The notes: generated by a model not told the origin, from the sequence alone. A stretch of 64,000 nt of DNA from Sphingomonas sp. 28-66-16 (GCA_002281485.1 NCGF01000009.1:46609-110608); one strand, 5' to 3'. Shown: positions 8,973 through 20,322, counted from the first letter of the stretch. Numbers and translations: made by a program.

Positions 8973-9733
8973 AGGTGCGGATATTGGGATCGGGCACTTC
9001 TTCGGGCGTGCCGCGGATCGGCAATGACTGGGGCGATTGCGACCCGAACGAACCGCGCAACCGGCGCACCCGCGCCTCGATTCTGATCGAAACGGCGACC
9101 ACGCGCATCCTCGTCGATACCAGCCCGGATCTGCGCGAGCAGCTCCTCGCGGCAGGGGTGAGCGACGTCGACGCGGTTATCTGGACGCACGACCATGCCG
9201 ATCATTGCCATGGCATCGACGATCTTCGGCAGCTCTTCCATGCGCGCGGCCAGCCCGTGCGCGGTCTCGCCCGCCGCGAAACGCTCGCCCTGCTCGCCAG
9301 CCGGTTTCGCTATGCCTTCGACGGCCGCGATGCCTATCCGCCGACGGTGTCGGGCGAATTGCTGCCCGATCGACTGGTCATCGGCGATATTACCGTGCAC
9401 GTCGTCGATCAGCCGCACGGCGCGATCACGTCGGCCGGACTGCGCTTTGAATCGGGCGGCAAAGCGATTGTTTATTCGACTGATTTCAATGAATTGACAC
9501 CAGATATGGTGGCTTTGTATCAACAGCCCGATGTGTGGGTCGTCGATGCCTTGCGGCATCGTCCGCACCCGACCCATCCGCACCTTGCGCAGACGCTCGA
9601 GTGGATCAGCCAGTTGCGGCCGCGCCACGCAATCCTGGTGCATATGGACCAGTCGATGGACTATGCCACGCTGGTGCCGACGCTGCCGGCCGGAGTCGAG
9701 CCGGGCTATGACGGGCTGGAGAAGCAGATGTGA
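8969..9733 (+). CDS. MBL-fold metallo-hydrolase (PhnP/RNase Z-like)
   Basis: A 254-residue metallo-beta-lactamase-fold hydrolase. It starts with KVRILGSGTSSGVPRIG, as in PhnP-type cyclic phosphodiesterases, has the zinc signature THDHADHCHGIDD with HxHxDH at 74-79, and later HGAITSAGLRFE, IVYSTDFNEL and HRPHPTHPHL providing the other ligands. It is probably a phosphodiesterase acting on cyclic nucleotides or nucleic-acid ends, but the substrate cannot be inferred. It lies in the overlapped train tatD - this gene - retropepsin-like protease, with ATGA/GTGA junctions on both sides. Confidence 0.9.
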   Translation: MKVRILGSGTSSGVPRIGNDWGDCDPNEPRNRRTRASILIETATTRILVDTSPDLREQLLAAGVSDVDAVIWTHDHADHCHGIDDLRQLFHARGQPVRGLARRETLALLASRFRYAFDGRDAYPPTVSGELLPDRLVIGDITVHVVDQPHGAITSAGLRFESGGKAIVYSTDFNELTPDMVALYQQPDVWVVDALRHRPHPTHPHLAQTLEWISQLRPRHAILVHMDQSMDYATLVPTLPAGVEPGYDGLEKQM

Positions 9734-10344
9734 GCGGCGATACCGGGCTCTCGGTGGTGATGCTGGCGGTGATGCTTATCCTGCCGCTATCGGCGCTCGC
9801 GGCGCGCCGGCTACCGATCGGTCAGACGCTGCGGATGGCGCTCATCTGGCTGGCGATCTTTGCTGCTGGCCTGATCCTGGCAACGTTGTGGACGCGCAAC
9901 CGCGATTATGTCGACGGGTTCCTGGCCGATGCCGGGATGCGCTCGGTCGTCGTGACCGGCCGCACGGTGGAAATTCCGCGCGGCGAAGGCGGCCATTTCT
10001 GGGCCGATGTCCGGATCAACGGCGTCGCGCGGCGGATGCTCATCGATACCGGTGCCACGGGCACGGCGATCTCGCGGGCCACGGCGATGGCGGCAGGCAT
10101 TGCCGTCGATGAGACCTTCGGCGTGATGGTCGATACCGCCAACGGCACCGTGCTCGATCATCGCGCGACGATCGATCGCTTCGAACTCGGGCCGATCACG
10201 GCGCGCCGCGTGCCGGTTCTGGTCGGCAATGCCCAGAATGACGATCTGCTGGGCATCGACTTCCTGTCTTCGCTCAAGAGCTGGAAGGCCGAGGGCAACC
10301 GGCTCATCCTCGAGCCGCACGCCTCGCCATCACATTTAACATAA
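9730..10344 (+). CDS. membrane-anchored retropepsin-like aspartic protease
   Basis: The 204-residue protein has two N-terminal membrane helices (VVMLAVMLILPLSALAA and MALIWLAIFAAGLILATLW). A periplasmic single-lobe aspartic protease domain with LIDTGATGTAIS follows, catalytic Asp106. The hydrophobic segment LVGNAQNDDLLGIDFL near the end matches the flap-and-psi-loop part of the TIGR02281/clan AA family. Such proteins are presumed to act as homodimers; substrates are unknown. The GTG start overlaps the previous stop by four bases. It ends the tightly overlapped run that begins with the transglycosylase; mazG follows after a short AT-rich gap. Confidence 0.88.
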   Translation: MSGDTGLSVVMLAVMLILPLSALAARRLPIGQTLRMALIWLAIFAAGLILATLWTRNRDYVDGFLADAGMRSVVVTGRTVEIPRGEGGHFWADVRINGVARRMLIDTGATGTAISRATAMAAGIAVDETFGVMVDTANGTVLDHRATIDRFELGPITARRVPVLVGNAQNDDLLGIDFLSSLKSWKAEGNRLILEPHASPSHLT

Positions 10345-10392
10345 TGTATATTATCGATCTTGGATTTCGCCGAACCGGGAGGCCCCCCGCTC

Positions 10393-11145
10393 ATGGTTGA
10401 CCGGCTGGTAACCATCATGGCGCGGCTGCGCCATCCGACCGAGGGCTGCGATTGGGATCGCGTCCAGACTTTCGAAACGATCGCGCCATACACGATCGAG
10501 GAAGCCCATGAAGTCGCCGATGCCATTGCGCGCGGCGATATCGCCGACTTGAAGGACGAGCTTGGCGATCTGCTGCTTCAGGTCGTGTTCCACAGCCGCA
10601 TCGCCGAGGAAGCCGGCCATTTCGCGCTTCCCGATGTCGTCGCCGCGATCAGCGACAAGATGGAGCGCCGCCACCCGCATTTGTTCGGCGCGCCGCCGGG
10701 CGTCGCCGGCGGCGACGTCCCTCGCCTGTGGGAACAAATCAAGGCCGACGAGCGTGCAGCGAAAGGCGCCGACAGCGCGCTCGATGGCGTCGCGCTCGGC
10801 CTGCCGGCGCTGATGCGCGCCGAAAAGCTCCAGAAACGTGCCGGCCGAGTGGGGTTCGACTGGCCCGATCCGAGCGGCGCGCGCGCCAAGATCGACGAGG
10901 AACTGGCCGAGGTCGAAGCCGCTGCGACCGACGATCATCGCGCCGAGGAGATCGGCGACCTGCTGTTCGCCGTCGTCAACTGGGCGCGCAAGATGGGTGT
11001 CGACCCCGAAGCCGCGCTCCGCCGGGCGAATGCGAAGTTCGAACGCCGGTTTCGGGCGATGGAGGCATTAGCTGGCGACGACTTTGCGGGGCTCGACCTC
11101 GAGGCGAAAGAAGCGCTCTGGGGCGCGGTGAAGGCCGAAGAATAG
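10393..11145 (+). CDS. mazG: nucleoside triphosphate pyrophosphohydrolase MazG
   Basis: Hydrolyses (d)NTPs to NMP and pyrophosphate, a house-cleaning activity that also affects ppGpp. The 250-residue protein carries two MazG-fold halves: the first with CDWDRVQTF and the metal-binding ELGDLLLQVVFHSR, the second with EEIGDLLFAVVNWAR. I chose the ATG at 10393 because GGGAGG lies about ten bases upstream; a TTG at 10360 would add 11 residues not expected in the family. The 48-base gap before it contains AT-rich sequence (near 10338-10355) that could hold a promoter. It converges with hflX. Confidence 0.95.
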   Translation: MVDRLVTIMARLRHPTEGCDWDRVQTFETIAPYTIEEAHEVADAIARGDIADLKDELGDLLLQVVFHSRIAEEAGHFALPDVVAAISDKMERRHPHLFGAPPGVAGGDVPRLWEQIKADERAAKGADSALDGVALGLPALMRAEKLQKRAGRVGFDWPDPSGARAKIDEELAEVEAAATDDHRAEEIGDLLFAVVNWARKMGVDPEAALRRANAKFERRFRAMEALAGDDFAGLDLEAKEALWGAVKAEE

Positions 11146-11182
11146 GCGCGCCGGGCGCCACCTTCAGCGTTGCAGGCCGAAA

Positions 11183-12475
11183 CTATTCGCCGCGCGTCCC
11201 GAACCGTTCCCAATCACGCTCGCTCATCCGCACCTCATAGACGGGCTGGTCGTCTTCGAGCCAGTGATCGAGCACCTCGCCATGCTGGTGAAGCCACGCG
11301 GCGCCCGCCCCGTCGCCGGCATCGAGCGTGACGATGTAGCGGCGATGCTCCTCGGTCAGCCGCGCGGCTATGGTCGCGAGCATCGCGGTGATCCCTTCCC
11401 CGCCGAGCGCCGATATCGCCACGACGTCGGGCCGCCGCGCCGCTTCGGCGAGAATATCGGCGCGCGCGGTCTCGTCGAGCAGATCGAGCTTGTTCCAGGC
11501 CTCGAAGCGCGGGGTCGTCTCGGCCACGCCGAGTTCGGCAAGGACCTTCTCGACATCGGCGCGCTGCGCGTCGCTGTCGGGATGCGCGATGTCGCGGACA
11601 TGGACGAGCAGATCGGCCGACACCACCTCCTCGAGCGTTGCCTTGAACGCCGCCACCAGCTGGGTCGGCAGATCGGAGACGAAGCCGACCGTGTCGGAGA
11701 GGATCGCCTTGTCGATGCCGGGCAGCGAAATCTGCCGCAGCGTCGGATCGAGCGTGGCGAAGAGCAGATCCTCGACCATGACATGCGATCCGGTCAGCCG
11801 GTTGAACAAGGTCGACTTGCCGGCATTGGTATAGCCGACCAGCGCGATCACCGGCCAGGGCGCCCGCTGGCGGCGATCGCGGTGAAGACCGCGGGTGCGG
11901 CTGACCTGTTCGAGTTCGCGCTTGAGCCGGGCCATCCGGTCGCGGATCAGGCGCCGGTCGGCCTCGATCTGGGTTTCGCCGGGGCCGCCGAGAAAGCCGA
12001 AGCCGCCGCGCTGGCGCTCGAGATGGGTCCAGCTGCGGACCAACCGCCCCGCCTGATAGTCGAGATGGGCAAGCTCGACCTGCAGCCGCCCTTCGGCGGT
12101 CGCGGCGCGTTCGCCGAATATTTCGAGGATCAGCCCGGTCCGGTCGATCACCTTGGCTTCGAGCGCCTTTTCGAGGTTGCGCTGCTGGACCGGGGTGAGC
12201 GCGGCGTCGAAAATGACGAGCTGGGCGTCTTCCATGCGGGCGGCGGCGGCGATCGTTTCGATCTGCCCCTGCCCGATCAGCGTCGCCGGGCGCGTGGTGC
12301 GCACGCGCACGGCGATCCGATCGGCGACGACGAGCCCGATCGCGGCCGCGAGCCCGGCGGTCTCGGCCAGTCGCGCCTCGCTGTCGCGCGCGGCGAGGCC
12401 TTGTTCGGGCAGCACGACGATGGCGCGGGCCCCGCGCGCGAATTCGCCGCGATCGCGTTCAAACCCGGTACTCAA
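11183..12475 (-). CDS. hflX: ribosome-associated GTPase HflX
   Basis: GTPase that splits stalled or stress-inactivated ribosomes. The 430-residue protein has the N-terminal HflX domain (about 1-190, with GQGQIET-type loop and [15 protein letters not shown]). The G domain follows with G1 [10 protein letters not shown]2/G3 around [10 protein letters not shown], and G4 NKLD. The start is a TTG at 12475 that overlaps the hfq stop in TTGA, so translation is probably coupled to hfq; the hfq-hflX pair is conserved in proteobacteria. It is the last gene of the reverse-strand ntr-hfq run. Confidence 0.95.
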   Translation of the reverse strand: MSTGFERDRGEFARGARAIVVLPEQGLAARDSEARLAETAGLAAAIGLVVADRIAVRVRTTRPATLIGQGQIETIAAAARMEDAQLVIFDAALTPVQQRNLEKALEAKVIDRTGLILEIFGERAATAEGRLQVELAHLDYQAGRLVRSWTHLERQRGGFGFLGGPGETQIEADRRLIRDRMARLKRELEQVSRTRGLHRDRRQRAPWPVIALVGYTNAGKSTLFNRLTGSHVMVEDLLFATLDPTLRQISLPGIDKAILSDTVGFVSDLPTQLVAAFKATLEEVVSADLLVHVRDIAHPDSDAQRADVEKVLAELGVAETTPRFEAWNKLDLLDETARADILAEAARRPDVVAISALGGEGITAMLATIAARLTEEHRRYIVTLDAGDGAGAAWLHQHGEVLDHWLEDDQPVYEVRMSERDWERFGTRGE

Positions 12476-12963
12476 TCTTCCGTCAAATCTGTTGATTCTT
12501 CGGCGAGATTGAGCGGGCTGGCCGGTTGCACCGTCGATACCGCATGCTTGTAGACGAGCTGCGCCATCCCGTCGCGCTGGAGCAACATGCAGAACAGGTC
12601 ATAGGCGGCGATATAGCCCTGCAGCATCACCCCGTTGACCAGGAACATCGTCACCGGCTCGCCGGATTTGCGGACGGCGTTGAGGAATATCTCCTGCAGC
12701 AACGGCGCCTTTCGTTGCGCCTCGACCATCGCGTCGAGGATCGCACCGGTATCGACCGGGCCCGACGGCATGATCGTCGAGATCGCATGCTTGTAGATGA
12801 GCTGCGACTGACCGTCACGGCGGAGGAGGACCGAGAAATTGTCGAACCAGGTGACGATTCCCTGCAGCTTGACGCCCTTGACGAGAAACATCGTCACCGG
12901 TGCCTTGGAACGGCGCAGCGAATTGAGGAACAGATCCTGGAGAGAGGGGTGCTTGTCAGCCAT
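12472..12963 (-). CDS. hfq: tandem (double-domain) RNA chaperone Hfq
   Basis: Hfq pairs small RNAs with mRNA targets and normally is a 70-100 residue Sm protein forming a hexameric ring. Here one frame of 163 residues holds two complete Sm domains. Domain 1 (about 1-72) has [22 protein letters not shown] and the Sm2 motif YKHAIS. Domain 2 (about 80-150) has [22 protein letters not shown] and YKHAVS. Each keeps the proximal-face residues (Lys-His of YKHA) and distal-face hydrophobics. A short acidic tail ([10 protein letters not shown]) ends the protein. The start at 12963 has AAGGA seven bases upstream and matches the usual MADK...LQD N-terminus; an adjacent ATG at 12966 is possible. Double Hfq is, from memory, reported in Novosphingobium, so it may be a lineage trait; a trimer of fused dimers would rebuild a six-Sm ring. 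Confidence 0.95.
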   Translation of the reverse strand: MADKHPSLQDLFLNSLRRSKAPVTMFLVKGVKLQGIVTWFDNFSVLLRRDGQSQLIYKHAISTIMPSGPVDTGAILDAMVEAQRKAPLLQEIFLNAVRKSGEPVTMFLVNGVMLQGYIAAYDLFCMLLQRDGMAQLVYKHAVSTVQPASPLNLAEESTDLTED

Positions 12964-13095
12964 CATCGTTTCCTTGTTCTTGGCGGGTAGTGTCCCGCGA
13001 TGCGCCGGTGGCCGGCGTCCCATGTTGGTTTGCCCGGAAGAGAGCGGGCTCAGTCTAGATTGCGAGGCCGTTGCCGTCCATATCGCCCGTGATCC

Positions 13096-14475
13096 TCAGT
13101 CCTCGCGCGTTTCGGTGATGCCCAGCAGCTTGAGCTTGCGATGCAGCGCCGATCGCTCCATCCCGATAAACGTCGCGGTGCGCGAGATGTTTCCCGAAAA
13201 GCGCCGGATCTGGACGCGCAGATATTCGCGCTCGAAGCGCTCGCGGGCTTCGCGCAGCGGCGCCCCCATGATCGCGCTGCTGCCATTGCCGGCCGCGAGA
13301 TCGCCCTGCTCGCCCATCACCTCGGCCGGCAGCAGATCGATATCGATCCGCCCGATCCGGTCGCCGGGCGCCAGGATGATCGTCCGTTCGACGACGTTGC
13401 GCAACTGGCGGACATTGCCCGGCCACTCGTAGGATTGCAGCGCCACCATGGCGTCGTCGGCGATTTCGGGCGTCGGCACGCGCCGTTGCGCGGCATAGTG
13501 CGCGGCGAAATGATGCACGAGCGCCGGGATGTCCTCGCGCCGCTCGGCGAGCCCGGGGATGACGACGGGCACGACGTTCAGGCGGTAATAGAGGTCCTCG
13601 CGAAACCGGCCCTCGGCGATCTCGACGGTCAGGTCGCGCGCGGTGGCGGACACGACGCGCACGTCGACTCGGACGAGGCGTTGCCCGCCGACGCGGTTGA
13701 ACGCCTGATCGGTCAGGACGCGCAGAATCCGGCCCTGGGTCGCCATCGGCATATCGGCGATCTCATCGAGAAACAGCGTGCCGCCATGCGCCTGCTCGAG
13801 CAGTCCGGGACGAACGACATCACCGCCCTCCTCGATCCCGAACAATTCCTCCTCGACGCGCTCGGGCGTCATCCGGGCGGCGCTGACGACGATGAACGGC
13901 GCGTCGGCGCGCTGGCTCCAGCTATGGAGCAGGCGCGCGGCGACCTCCTTGCCGACGCCGGCGCCGCCCATCACCAGCACCCGGCTGCCGGTCGAGGCGA
14001 CTCGCTTGAGGGTCGCACGGACGCCATTGATCGCCGCCGAGCTGCCGGTCAGTTCATCCTCGCGCCCCGCCGACGCCCGCAGCGACGCCACTTCGCGCTT
14101 GAGCCGCTCGGTCTCGGTCGCGCGCTCGACGAGCAGCAGCAGCCGCTCCGCCTCGAACGGCTTTTCGATGAAATCGGCCGCCCCCCGCCTGATCGCCGAA
14201 ACCGCGGTATCGAGGTTGCCATGGCCCGAAATGACGAGGACGGGGATGGTCGGATCGCGGCGTTTCAGCTCGTCGAGCAATTCCAGCCCGTCGAGCCGCG
14301 ATCCGTGCAGCCAGACGTCAAGCAGCACCAGCGAGGGGCGCCGCATCGCGATCGCCTCGAGCGCGGCATCGCTGTCGGCGGCGCAGCGGGTTTCATAGCC
14401 CTCGTCCTCGAGCACGCCCGAGACGAGATCGCGAATATCGAGTTCGTCGTCGACGACGAGAATGTCGATCGCCAT
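13096..14475 (-). CDS. ntrX: response regulator NtrX
   Basis: Partner of the membrane kinase NtrY in nitrogen, redox and envelope control. The 459-residue protein has a receiver domain (phospho-acceptor Asp53 in LLDVWLHG), an AAA+ domain and a C-terminal Fis-type helix-turn-helix (SGNISRTATFIGMERSAL). The P-loop is unusual (GGAGVGKE). The loop that in true sigma-54 activators reads GAFTGA is absent: after EEELFGIE comes EGGDVVRPGLLEQ. Loss of this loop is typical of alphaproteobacterial NtrX as I recall it, and implies it does not remodel sigma-54 holoenzyme but acts as an ordinary activator or repressor. It follows ntrY by three bases. Confidence 0.93.
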   Translation of the reverse strand: MAIDILVVDDELDIRDLVSGVLEDEGYETRCAADSDAALEAIAMRRPSLVLLDVWLHGSRLDGLELLDELKRRDPTIPVLVISGHGNLDTAVSAIRRGAADFIEKPFEAERLLLLVERATETERLKREVASLRASAGREDELTGSSAAINGVRATLKRVASTGSRVLVMGGAGVGKEVAARLLHSWSQRADAPFIVVSAARMTPERVEEELFGIEEGGDVVRPGLLEQAHGGTLFLDEIADMPMATQGRILRVLTDQAFNRVGGQRLVRVDVRVVSATARDLTVEIAEGRFREDLYYRLNVVPVVIPGLAERREDIPALVHHFAAHYAAQRRVPTPEIADDAMVALQSYEWPGNVRQLRNVVERTIILAPGDRIGRIDIDLLPAEVMGEQGDLAAGNGSSAIMGAPLREARERFEREYLRVQIRRFSGNISRTATFIGMERSALHRKLKLLGITETRED

Positions 14476-14478
14476 GGG

Positions 14479-16725
14479 TCAGTTGTTCCGATTTCTGGTG
14501 AGGACGGCGGGCCGCTCCTCGTCATCCCCGGTGGTCGGGGTGCCGCCGTCGAGCGCGGCGAGGCTGACCGCGTCCAAGGTCAGGGTAACGACGGTGCCCC
14601 CGCCCTCGCGATCGGTGAAGCTGATCGTCCCGAGATGCTCCTCGGCGATCTTCTTGACGATGGCGAGGCCAAGGCCGGTGCCGCGCGCGCGCGTGGTCAT
14701 ATAGGGTTCGATGATCCGGTCGCGCTCGAACGGCAGGCCAACGCCGGTATCGCTGACCGAGATCGTCACACAGCGCTCGTCGCGTTGGGCGAGCGCCAGC
14801 GTGACCACACCACTGGCTTCGTCGCCCCGCGCCGTAATCGCCTCGACCGCATTCTTGACGATGTTGGTCAGCGCCTGGCTCAGCTGGCGTCGGTCGCAGA
14901 CCAGCGCGATCGGGGCGCCCTCGTGATCGAAGCGGAACTCGATCCGGCTATGCGCCACCTCGTGCAGGAACAACACCTGACGGGCGATGTCGTTGAGCGA
15001 CTCTTCACGGAAAACCGGCTTGGGCATGCGCGCAAACGACGAGAATTCGTCGACCATCCGGCGCAGATCGCCGACCTGGCGGACGATCGTTTCGGTCAGC
15101 CGGGTAAAGGTGCCGTCGTCGTCGGCGATCTGCTTGCGGTAGCGGCGCTGCAACCGCTCGGCAGCAAGCTGGATGGGGGTAAGCGGGTTCTTGATCTCAT
15201 GCGCGATGCGCCGCGCCACGTCCGACCATGCGGCGCGGCGCTGATCGAGCAATTGCTGGGTGATGTCGTCGAAGGTGAGGATGAGCCCGGCTTCGGCATG
15301 CGCGATCTTGACCGCCAGCGTGCGCGCCTCGCCGCGCGCGGTGACCTGAACGACGGCTTCGCGCGCTTCCTCGCGCAGCAGCGCGTCGAGTTCGGGCGCG
15401 ATATCAATCAACGGGCGCCCGACCGGGCTTGCCTCTCCCCTCCCGAGCAGCGCGAGCGCGGAGCTGTTGATCAGGCGGATATGCCGGTCACTGTCGATCA
15501 GCACGACGCCGGCGGTTACGCCCGACATCACCGTTTCGATCAGCGCGCGCCGGCTGTCGAGCTGGTCATTGGCGGCGACCAGCGCGCCGGTCTGCTCCTG
15601 CAAGCGCCCCGTCATTGCGTTGAAGGCACTCGAAAGGGTGCCGATCTCGTCCTTCGACTTGGGTTGTCGGACCCGCACGCTGAGATCGCCCTCGGCCACC
15701 GCGCGTGCCGCCGCTACCAGCTCGCCGACGGGTCTCACGAGGCGATCAGCGACCTCCAGCGCAACCCATACCGCGATTCCCACGATCAGCAGCGATATCA
15801 GCAGTAACGCGGCGTTGAACTGGAGTTGCAGCGATCGCGACCGATCGAGCAGCGATTGATAGTCGATGAGAATTTTCTCGCCCCGCTTCAATTGCATGTC
15901 GAGCTTCGGGTCGAAAACGCGCGCCGCGTAAAGATAGGTTTTCTCGCGAGGATCGAGCGGGGTCACGACGCCGACCCGGTCCTTGCCGCGCACTACCACG
16001 CTCTTGGTACCGCTCCGCAGTTTGGCGATCATCTGCGGGGTGATCAGCGTATCGAGATCGTCGCGATCATAGGGATTGACCATGATCAGCCGATGCGCCG
16101 TTCCGTCAGCGCCGATCTGGACGATCAATCCTTCGGAAAGCTCGCGATTGAGCACCTGATAGGCAAAGCCCTTCTGGAATTCGGGGCTGCTGCTGTCCCA
16201 GCTCTGCAGATAATAGCGCAGATCGCCGCCCATCGTGACGGTCTCGCGGTTGACGCGATCAAGTTCGGCCTCGAAATTTTCGCGGGCGAGCATCGAAGCG
16301 TTTTCGAGCACGCTGCGGGCGCGATCCGAAAACCAGAACTCGACGCCATATTGGAACAGCAGCGACGCAAAGATCACGACGAACAGCGTCGGCACCGCTG
16401 ATACGACCGAGAACAGCGCTACCAGTCGAACATGAAGCCGCCCGCCACCGCCGATCGGCGACCGTTCGGCGCGGCGCATCGCTACACGGCGCCCGAGCAG
16501 GACGAGCAGCGCCATGCCGGGCAGAAGATTGGCGACGAGGATCAGCGCCACCAGCGGTGGCGTCAGCAGGGTCGGGCTCGAAACGCCGCGCGCGATGATG
16601 AAATAACTGCCCACCGCTACCGCGACCGCGACGGCAAGAACCATGAGTTCGACAATTGGTGTTACCGCCGATCGCCCCCGATCCTCGGCCTCGGTTCCGC
16701 CAGATTGCAAGTGGGAGGCGTTCAT
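14479..16725 (-). CDS. ntrY: sensor histidine kinase NtrY
   Basis: Membrane sensor kinase of 748 residues that phosphorylates NtrX. There are about three N-terminal membrane helices, a periplasmic sensor loop, a further helix (LLISLLIVGIAVWVALEVA), a HAMP linker (RLVRPVGELVAAARAVAEG), a PAS domain, the HisKA motif with [15 protein letters not shown] containing the phospho-accepting His, and an HATPase domain with GTGLGLAIVKKIAEEH. This is the full NtrY layout. A 92-base gap separates it from ntrC; the AT-rich part (about 16755-16785) could carry a separate promoter for ntrYX. It lies three bases before ntrX. Confidence 0.95.
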   Translation of the reverse strand: MNASHLQSGGTEAEDRGRSAVTPIVELMVLAVAVAVAVGSYFIIARGVSSPTLLTPPLVALILVANLLPGMALLVLLGRRVAMRRAERSPIGGGGRLHVRLVALFSVVSAVPTLFVVIFASLLFQYGVEFWFSDRARSVLENASMLARENFEAELDRVNRETVTMGGDLRYYLQSWDSSSPEFQKGFAYQVLNRELSEGLIVQIGADGTAHRLIMVNPYDRDDLDTLITPQMIAKLRSGTKSVVVRGKDRVGVVTPLDPREKTYLYAARVFDPKLDMQLKRGEKILIDYQSLLDRSRSLQLQFNAALLLISLLIVGIAVWVALEVADRLVRPVGELVAAARAVAEGDLSVRVRQPKSKDEIGTLSSAFNAMTGRLQEQTGALVAANDQLDSRRALIETVMSGVTAGVVLIDSDRHIRLINSSALALLGRGEASPVGRPLIDIAPELDALLREEAREAVVQVTARGEARTLAVKIAHAEAGLILTFDDITQQLLDQRRAAWSDVARRIAHEIKNPLTPIQLAAERLQRRYRKQIADDDGTFTRLTETIVRQVGDLRRMVDEFSSFARMPKPVFREESLNDIARQVLFLHEVAHSRIEFRFDHEGAPIALVCDRRQLSQALTNIVKNAVEAITARGDEASGVVTLALAQRDERCVTISVSDTGVGLPFERDRIIEPYMTTRARGTGLGLAIVKKIAEEHLGTISFTDREGGGTVVTLTLDAVSLAALDGGTPTTGDDEERPAVLTRNRNN

Positions 16726-16817
16726 CGTTGCCTGAATACAACGTCACCGTTGCCAAGAAAACACATATTATCCATTTTGTCGCATATCGGGGCCGCCCTG
16801 CCCGTTTCGGGAGCAAT

Positions 16818-18241
<1,424 letters not shown>

Positions 18242-18245
<4 letters not shown>

Positions 18246-19348
18246 GCCGGTGCTCGCGGCAGCAGAAGGCGGAAGATCGTCACTTCGGGAGTCCCCTCGC
18301 GCGCATATTGGACGATTCCGCCCATGTCGCGCACCAGCTTGTCGACCAGCGCCAGCCCGAGCCCCTGCCCCTCGGGTCGACCCGAGACGAACGGATCGAA
18401 CAGATGCTCGGCAATGTCGGCCGGCGCGCCGGGGCCGTTGTCGATCACCGAAAGCTCGATCGGCAGCGGTCGGCGCGGTTTGCCCTGGCCGGCGCTCGCG
18501 GCCATGCCGTGACGATAGGCTGTCGCGAGGGTGATCCGGCGATCGGCCTGATGGAGGGTCGCCTCACAGGCATTTTTGATCAGATTGACCATCACCTGCA
18601 ACAACGCGTCGCGATCGACCAGCGCGGGGGGCAGCGACGGATCGAAGCGCTCCTCGATCGTGACGCCGCGCGCGAAACCGGCCGACGCCACCCGACGCGC
18701 ATGATCGAGCAGCGGATAGACATTGTGCGCGGTCAGCGACAAGGGCCGGGTGTCGGTGAAATCCTGCATCCGATCGATCAGCGCGGCGATCCGATCGACT
18801 TCGGCGACGATGAGCTCGGTCAGCGCGGCGGTCTCCTCGCCCTCGCCCGAACCGGCGATCAGTTGCGCCGCGCCTCTGATGCCCGAAAGCGGATTCTTGA
18901 TCTCGTGCGCCAGCATCGCCGCCGCGCCGATCGCCGCACGCGCGGCGGCACGGTCGTTATGGCCCAGCCGGCGCGACGCAGCGGCGGCATGGAGCGTGAC
19001 GATCCGCCAGCCGGGTTGTTCGGGCACCATCGCTTCGAGAAAGTCGACGCGCACACGACCGCCCCGGCTTGTTTCGATATGGGTGTCGAACGCCGCAAAG
19101 CCGCGTCCGGCGCGGCGGACGCGCGCGCTTTCGGGCGGCACCAGCACCGCCGCCAGCGCCTGGCCCAGCATCGACCGCTCGGAGAGGTTCAGCAATCGCT
19201 CCGCCTCGCCATTGGCCGCCGCGATCCGGTCTTCGGCGTCGAGCACGAGCGTCGCGACCGGCAACGCGGCGAACAGCGCGCTGAACTGCGGGCGCGCCGA
19301 CAGCTGGGGCGGCGCCTGGCCGATCAGGCGGCCTTCAACGCGCGCCAC
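18242..19348 (-). CDS. ntrB: nitrogen regulation sensor kinase NtrB
   Basis: Soluble kinase/phosphatase of NtrC, normally controlled by PII proteins. It has an N-terminal PAS domain (about 20-120, [19 protein letters not shown]), the phospho-accepting His in [14 protein letters not shown], and an HATPase domain with [16 protein letters not shown]. The start is uncertain. A GTG at 19348 gives 368 residues and overlaps the end of dusB by 25 bases. A CTG at 19327 would make a four-base CTGA overlap with the dusB stop and has GAAGG upstream. It is followed by ntrC in an ATGA overlap. The dusB-ntrBC order is the classic nifR3-ntrBC operon. Confidence 0.92.
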
Positions 19349-20322
19349 GGCGCATAGAATTCGGCGAGCATCGCCTGCACCACGCGCGGATCGGCCTGCT
19401 GGTTGACGCGGTTGCGAAACTCGGCCGAGCCGTGCAGGCCGCGGGTGTACCAGCCGATGTGCTTGCGCGCCAGATTGACCCCCGTTTCGGTGCCGTAGAG
19501 CGACAGCATCGCCTCGTAATGTTCTGTAATCAGTTGATATTGTTCGTCGATCGACGGATCTTCCAACCGACGCCCGGTGGCGAACCACTCGATCACCTGG
19601 CCGAGCAGCCACGGCCGGCCATAGGCGCCGCGCCCGATCATCACGCCGTCGGCGCCCGATTGGGCGAGCGCAGCCTCGGCGTCGTCGATCCCGCAGATGT
19701 CGCCGTTGACGATCACCGGCAGTGACACCGCTTCCTTGACCCGGCGTACGAACCCCCAGTCCGCCGAGCCCTTGTACATCTGGCACCGGGTGCGGCCATG
19801 GACGGTGATCAGCTTGATCCCCAGATCCTCGGCGATGCGCGCGAGTTCGGGCGCGTTGAGACTGTCATGGTTCCAGCCCATCCGCATCTTGAGCGTCACC
19901 GGCACGCTCACCGCCTTTACGGTCGCATCGATGATACGCGCGGCGAGCGGCAGATCGCGCATCAGCGCCGATCCGGCATCGCCGTTGACGATCTTTTTGA
20001 CCGGGCAGCCCATGTTGATGTCGATGATCGCCGCGCCGCGATCCTCGTTGAGCTTGGCCGCCTCGCCCATTTCATGGGGCGAGCAGCCGGCGAGCTGCAT
20101 CGATACCGGTTCCTCGACCGGATCCCACGCCGCCTTTTGCAGCGACTGGCGCGTCTCGCGGATCATCGCCTGGCTGGCGATCATTTCGGTGACGTTGAGC
20201 CCCGAACCATAGCGCCGCACCAGCCGCCGAAACGGCATGTCGGTGACGCCGGTCATCGGGGCGAGCAGCACGGGGCTCTCGATCCGCACCGGGCCGATCT
20301 GAATGGGGGCGAGTTTGGTCAT
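19324..20322 (-). CDS. dusB: tRNA dihydrouridine synthase DusB (NifR3)
   Basis: FMN-dependent reduction of uridine to dihydrouridine in tRNA. The 332-residue TIM-barrel protein has [15 protein letters not shown] near the N-terminus, catalytic Cys106 in [33 protein letters not shown] and [13 protein letters not shown], all hallmarks of the family. It starts the reverse-strand run dusB-ntrB-ntrC-ntrY-ntrX-hfq-hflX and is divergent from ispDF across 89 bases. Confidence 0.96.
   Translation of the reverse strand: MTKLAPIQIGPVRIESPVLLAPMTGVTDMPFRRLVRRYGSGLNVTEMIASQAMIRETRQSLQKAAWDPVEEPVSMQLAGCSPHEMGEAAKLNEDRGAAIIDINMGCPVKKIVNGDAGSALMRDLPLAARIIDATVKAVSVPVTLKMRMGWNHDSLNAPELARIAEDLGIKLITVHGRTRCQMYKGSADWGFVRRVKEAVSLPVIVNGDICGIDDAEAALAQSGADGVMIGRGAYGRPWLLGQVIEWFATGRRLEDPSIDEQYQLITEHYEAMLSLYGTETGVNLARKHIGWYTRGLHGSAEFRNRVNQQADPRVVQAMLAEFYAPWRALKAA

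Noticed and set aside
13141-15807. 888-codon forward frame across ntrX and ntrY
   Set aside because: Its product is a Gln/Arg/Asp-rich antisense shadow; ntrX and ntrY on the reverse strand carry all expected motifs.
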